Assembly (NCBI GenBank): GCA_023439125.1
Contig: JAEXOU010000021.1
Span: 1 to 33,495, forward strand
Direction of reading: 5' to 3'
Length of the DNA: 33,495 nucleotides
DNA from: Bacillota bacterium
Lineage (GTDB): Bacteria; Bacillota; Clostridia; Lachnospirales; Lachnospiraceae
In this document: piece after piece, positions 32,489 to 33,495 of the stretch
Layout of the letters: each line of letters opens with the position of its first letter
Position numbering within the stretch: the first letter of the stretch is position 1
Position numbers and translations under genes: made by a program
The notes under the pieces: model-generated
The model's database searches: none
Told to the model about the DNA's origin: nothing
Seen by the model: the letters and a program-made list of their open reading frames with translations, nothing else

Positions 32489-33145
32489 TTATTGTTCACT
32501 TTCGTATACAACATCACCCGTAATCCCATTGATATACACTACTTTTTGTGAATCTTTAAACTGTATACTATATACAAAGATCAATAGATTTTGTGTAAGG
32601 TCATGGTAAAGTAAATCTTCGGCTGATAATAGTGGTGTATTTTGTCCTATACATAAATAATCTCTAGCTATATCCAACGCTTTCGAAAAACCTATGTCTG
32701 GCTCTGTCTGAACGAATGACAGTTCATCATGTGTTAAAAGGTTATGTTCTATTACGATTTCACCATCTTTATTTATTCCAAAATATCCAGTGATAATAGT
32801 ATTTTTAAAACGCTGCTCCACGTAGTAAATAAAATTACCATTCGTAACTGGATATCTTGAGTCGTATGTAAATTCACTATTGGCAAAGAAAAATTTGATA
32901 TCTTTTCCATCAAAATCATTCATCGTAATATATTCCTTAGCACTTTCAATTACTTTTGTAGGAGTTGAACCATATGCCAATAAATAAGTGTCTGAATTCT
33001 CAATGTAATGTTCTACTTTTGGTTCCTCATAATTAGGTTTATTTATTATCTGGTTATTAATGTATAGGAACATAAGGACAGTAGATGCGATGATTAAAAT
33101 AAATATTAATATTAAAATAATTCTTATTCGCTTTATCGATACCAT
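32489..33145 (-). CDS. Membrane-anchored PepSY-like (YpmB-type) protein
   Basis: A 218-residue protein with basic N-terminus (MVSIKRIRI) and one TM segment (about 8-28), leaving the rest outside the membrane. The ectodomain has two similar units: one around TKVIESAKEYITMNDFDG, and one from FSKALDIARDYL to the end VVYINGITGDVVYESEQ. The last is the typical closing strand of PepSY domains (V-x-V-D/N-x-x-T-G-x-V). YpmB-like proteins have this form; their role in the envelope is poorly known. ATG 33145 has GAGGGA 6 nt upstream. Confidence 0.72.
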   Translation of the reverse strand: MVSIKRIRIILILIFILIIASTVLMFLYINNQIINKPNYEEPKVEHYIENSDTYLLAYGSTPTKVIESAKEYITMNDFDGKDIKFFFANSEFTYDSRYPVTNGNFIYYVEQRFKNTIITGYFGINKDGEIVIEHNLLTHDELSFVQTEPDIGFSKALDIARDYLCIGQNTPLLSAEDLLYHDLTQNLLIFVYSIQFKDSQKVVYINGITGDVVYESEQ

Positions 33146-33420
33146 TTAGATCCCTCATTTCCATACATTTAATAACATTTTTACATCAACAAAAGAACTT
33201 ATAAAGTATTAAGTAATCCACAGTAACTCAACACAGAAACCTGATAAATTTATATAATGAACATGGAAATATTATAAAAATCTATTTATCCATTATTTTA
33301 CATTAACTATTAAATTTATGCAATGTTTATAGATATGTTGTTATATTATGATGAATTATAATCTTCGTCCTTGAATGAAAATACAAATGCAACTTGTCGA
33401 CAAAAAATGTGTTTGTAATC

Positions 33421-33495
33421 CTAACCTCGAGAAATAGCCATTTTCCTAAGGTTATTCATGTGTAAATCCAGTTCTTTTTGGCAATAATAGCTTAA
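33421..33495 (-). CDS. C-terminal end of a gene cut by the window edge
   Basis: Read leftward from the edge, 24 codons are open to TAG (33423-33421), with a protein-like end (...CQKELDLHMNNLRKMAISRG). The pattern CQKELDLHMN recalls the SQELD motif of Spo0E-type phosphatases, but 24 residues cannot settle it. The 275 nt between here and the PepSY-like gene is AT-rich and shows nothing I can name beyond TTGTCGACAA at about 33394. Confidence 0.35.
   Translation of the reverse strand, partial: LSYYCQKELDLHMNNLRKMAISRG

Noticed and set aside
33394..33403. TTGTCGACAA palindrome, similar to a Spo0A box
   Set aside because: It resembles the Spo0A box (TTGTCGAA) but is a simple 10-bp palindrome with no placed promoter beside it.

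Overview
The window is AT-rich, densely coded Firmicutes DNA with strong GGAGG-type ribosome binding sites, consensus TTGACA/TATAAT promoters and intrinsic terminators. A BofA homologue points to an endospore former, and the T-box before metG, DUF2508/BofA neighbours, RelQ-type alarmone synthetase and standalone GltD-like flavoprotein fit the class Clostridia. My best guess is a Lachnospiraceae relative of Lachnoclostridium phytofermentans; this rests on protein style and gene content, not on a search.

Layout. 1-570: five tRNA genes (Thr, Tyr, initiator Met, Phe, Lys) and a terminator. 570-4300: amino acid metabolism, with a short homoserine dehydrogenase divergent from a LysR regulator, a NimA/PPOX-like flavoprotein, and type-2 argC with a consensus promoter and a dyad at its start site. 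4300-9100: a roughly 300-nt structured leader and a GltD-like Fe-S flavoprotein, a sirtuin and transketolase. 9338-11453: an OmpR-type two-component system. 11554-15480: a heterodimeric ABC exporter (two half transporters) read leftward behind a consensus promoter, a 23-codon leader peptide and an attenuator-type terminator. 15805-20978: a second two-component system followed by an ABC ATPase and an 8-TM double-FtsX permease, with four TTAAGG-like direct repeats in front of the transporter genes. 21339-28908: small alarmone synthetase, S1-domain protein, NUDIX hydrolase, CPA2-type antiporter, an unrecognised protein with nuclease-like residues, a CaCA exchanger and an M18 aminopeptidase. 28976-31508: a candidate structured RNA with its own promoter, then a methionine T-box and metG. 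31594-33495: DUF2508 protein, BofA, a membrane-anchored PepSY-like protein and the tail of one more gene.

The centre (11.5-21 kb) reads as a cell-envelope/antibiotic defence block: a drug exporter probably controlled by ribosome-mediated attenuation sits divergently next to a sensor kinase/regulator/ABC module typical of antimicrobial-peptide responses. Most other genes are housekeeping and are transcribed singly or in pairs between well-formed terminators.

The observations most worth following are the leader peptide/attenuator before the ABC exporter, the structured leader and the hairpin between the SD and the start codon of the GltD-like gene, the candidate RNA before metG, and a dispersed MITE-like intergenic repeat present in three places. 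All were read by eye; no folding or database search was run.
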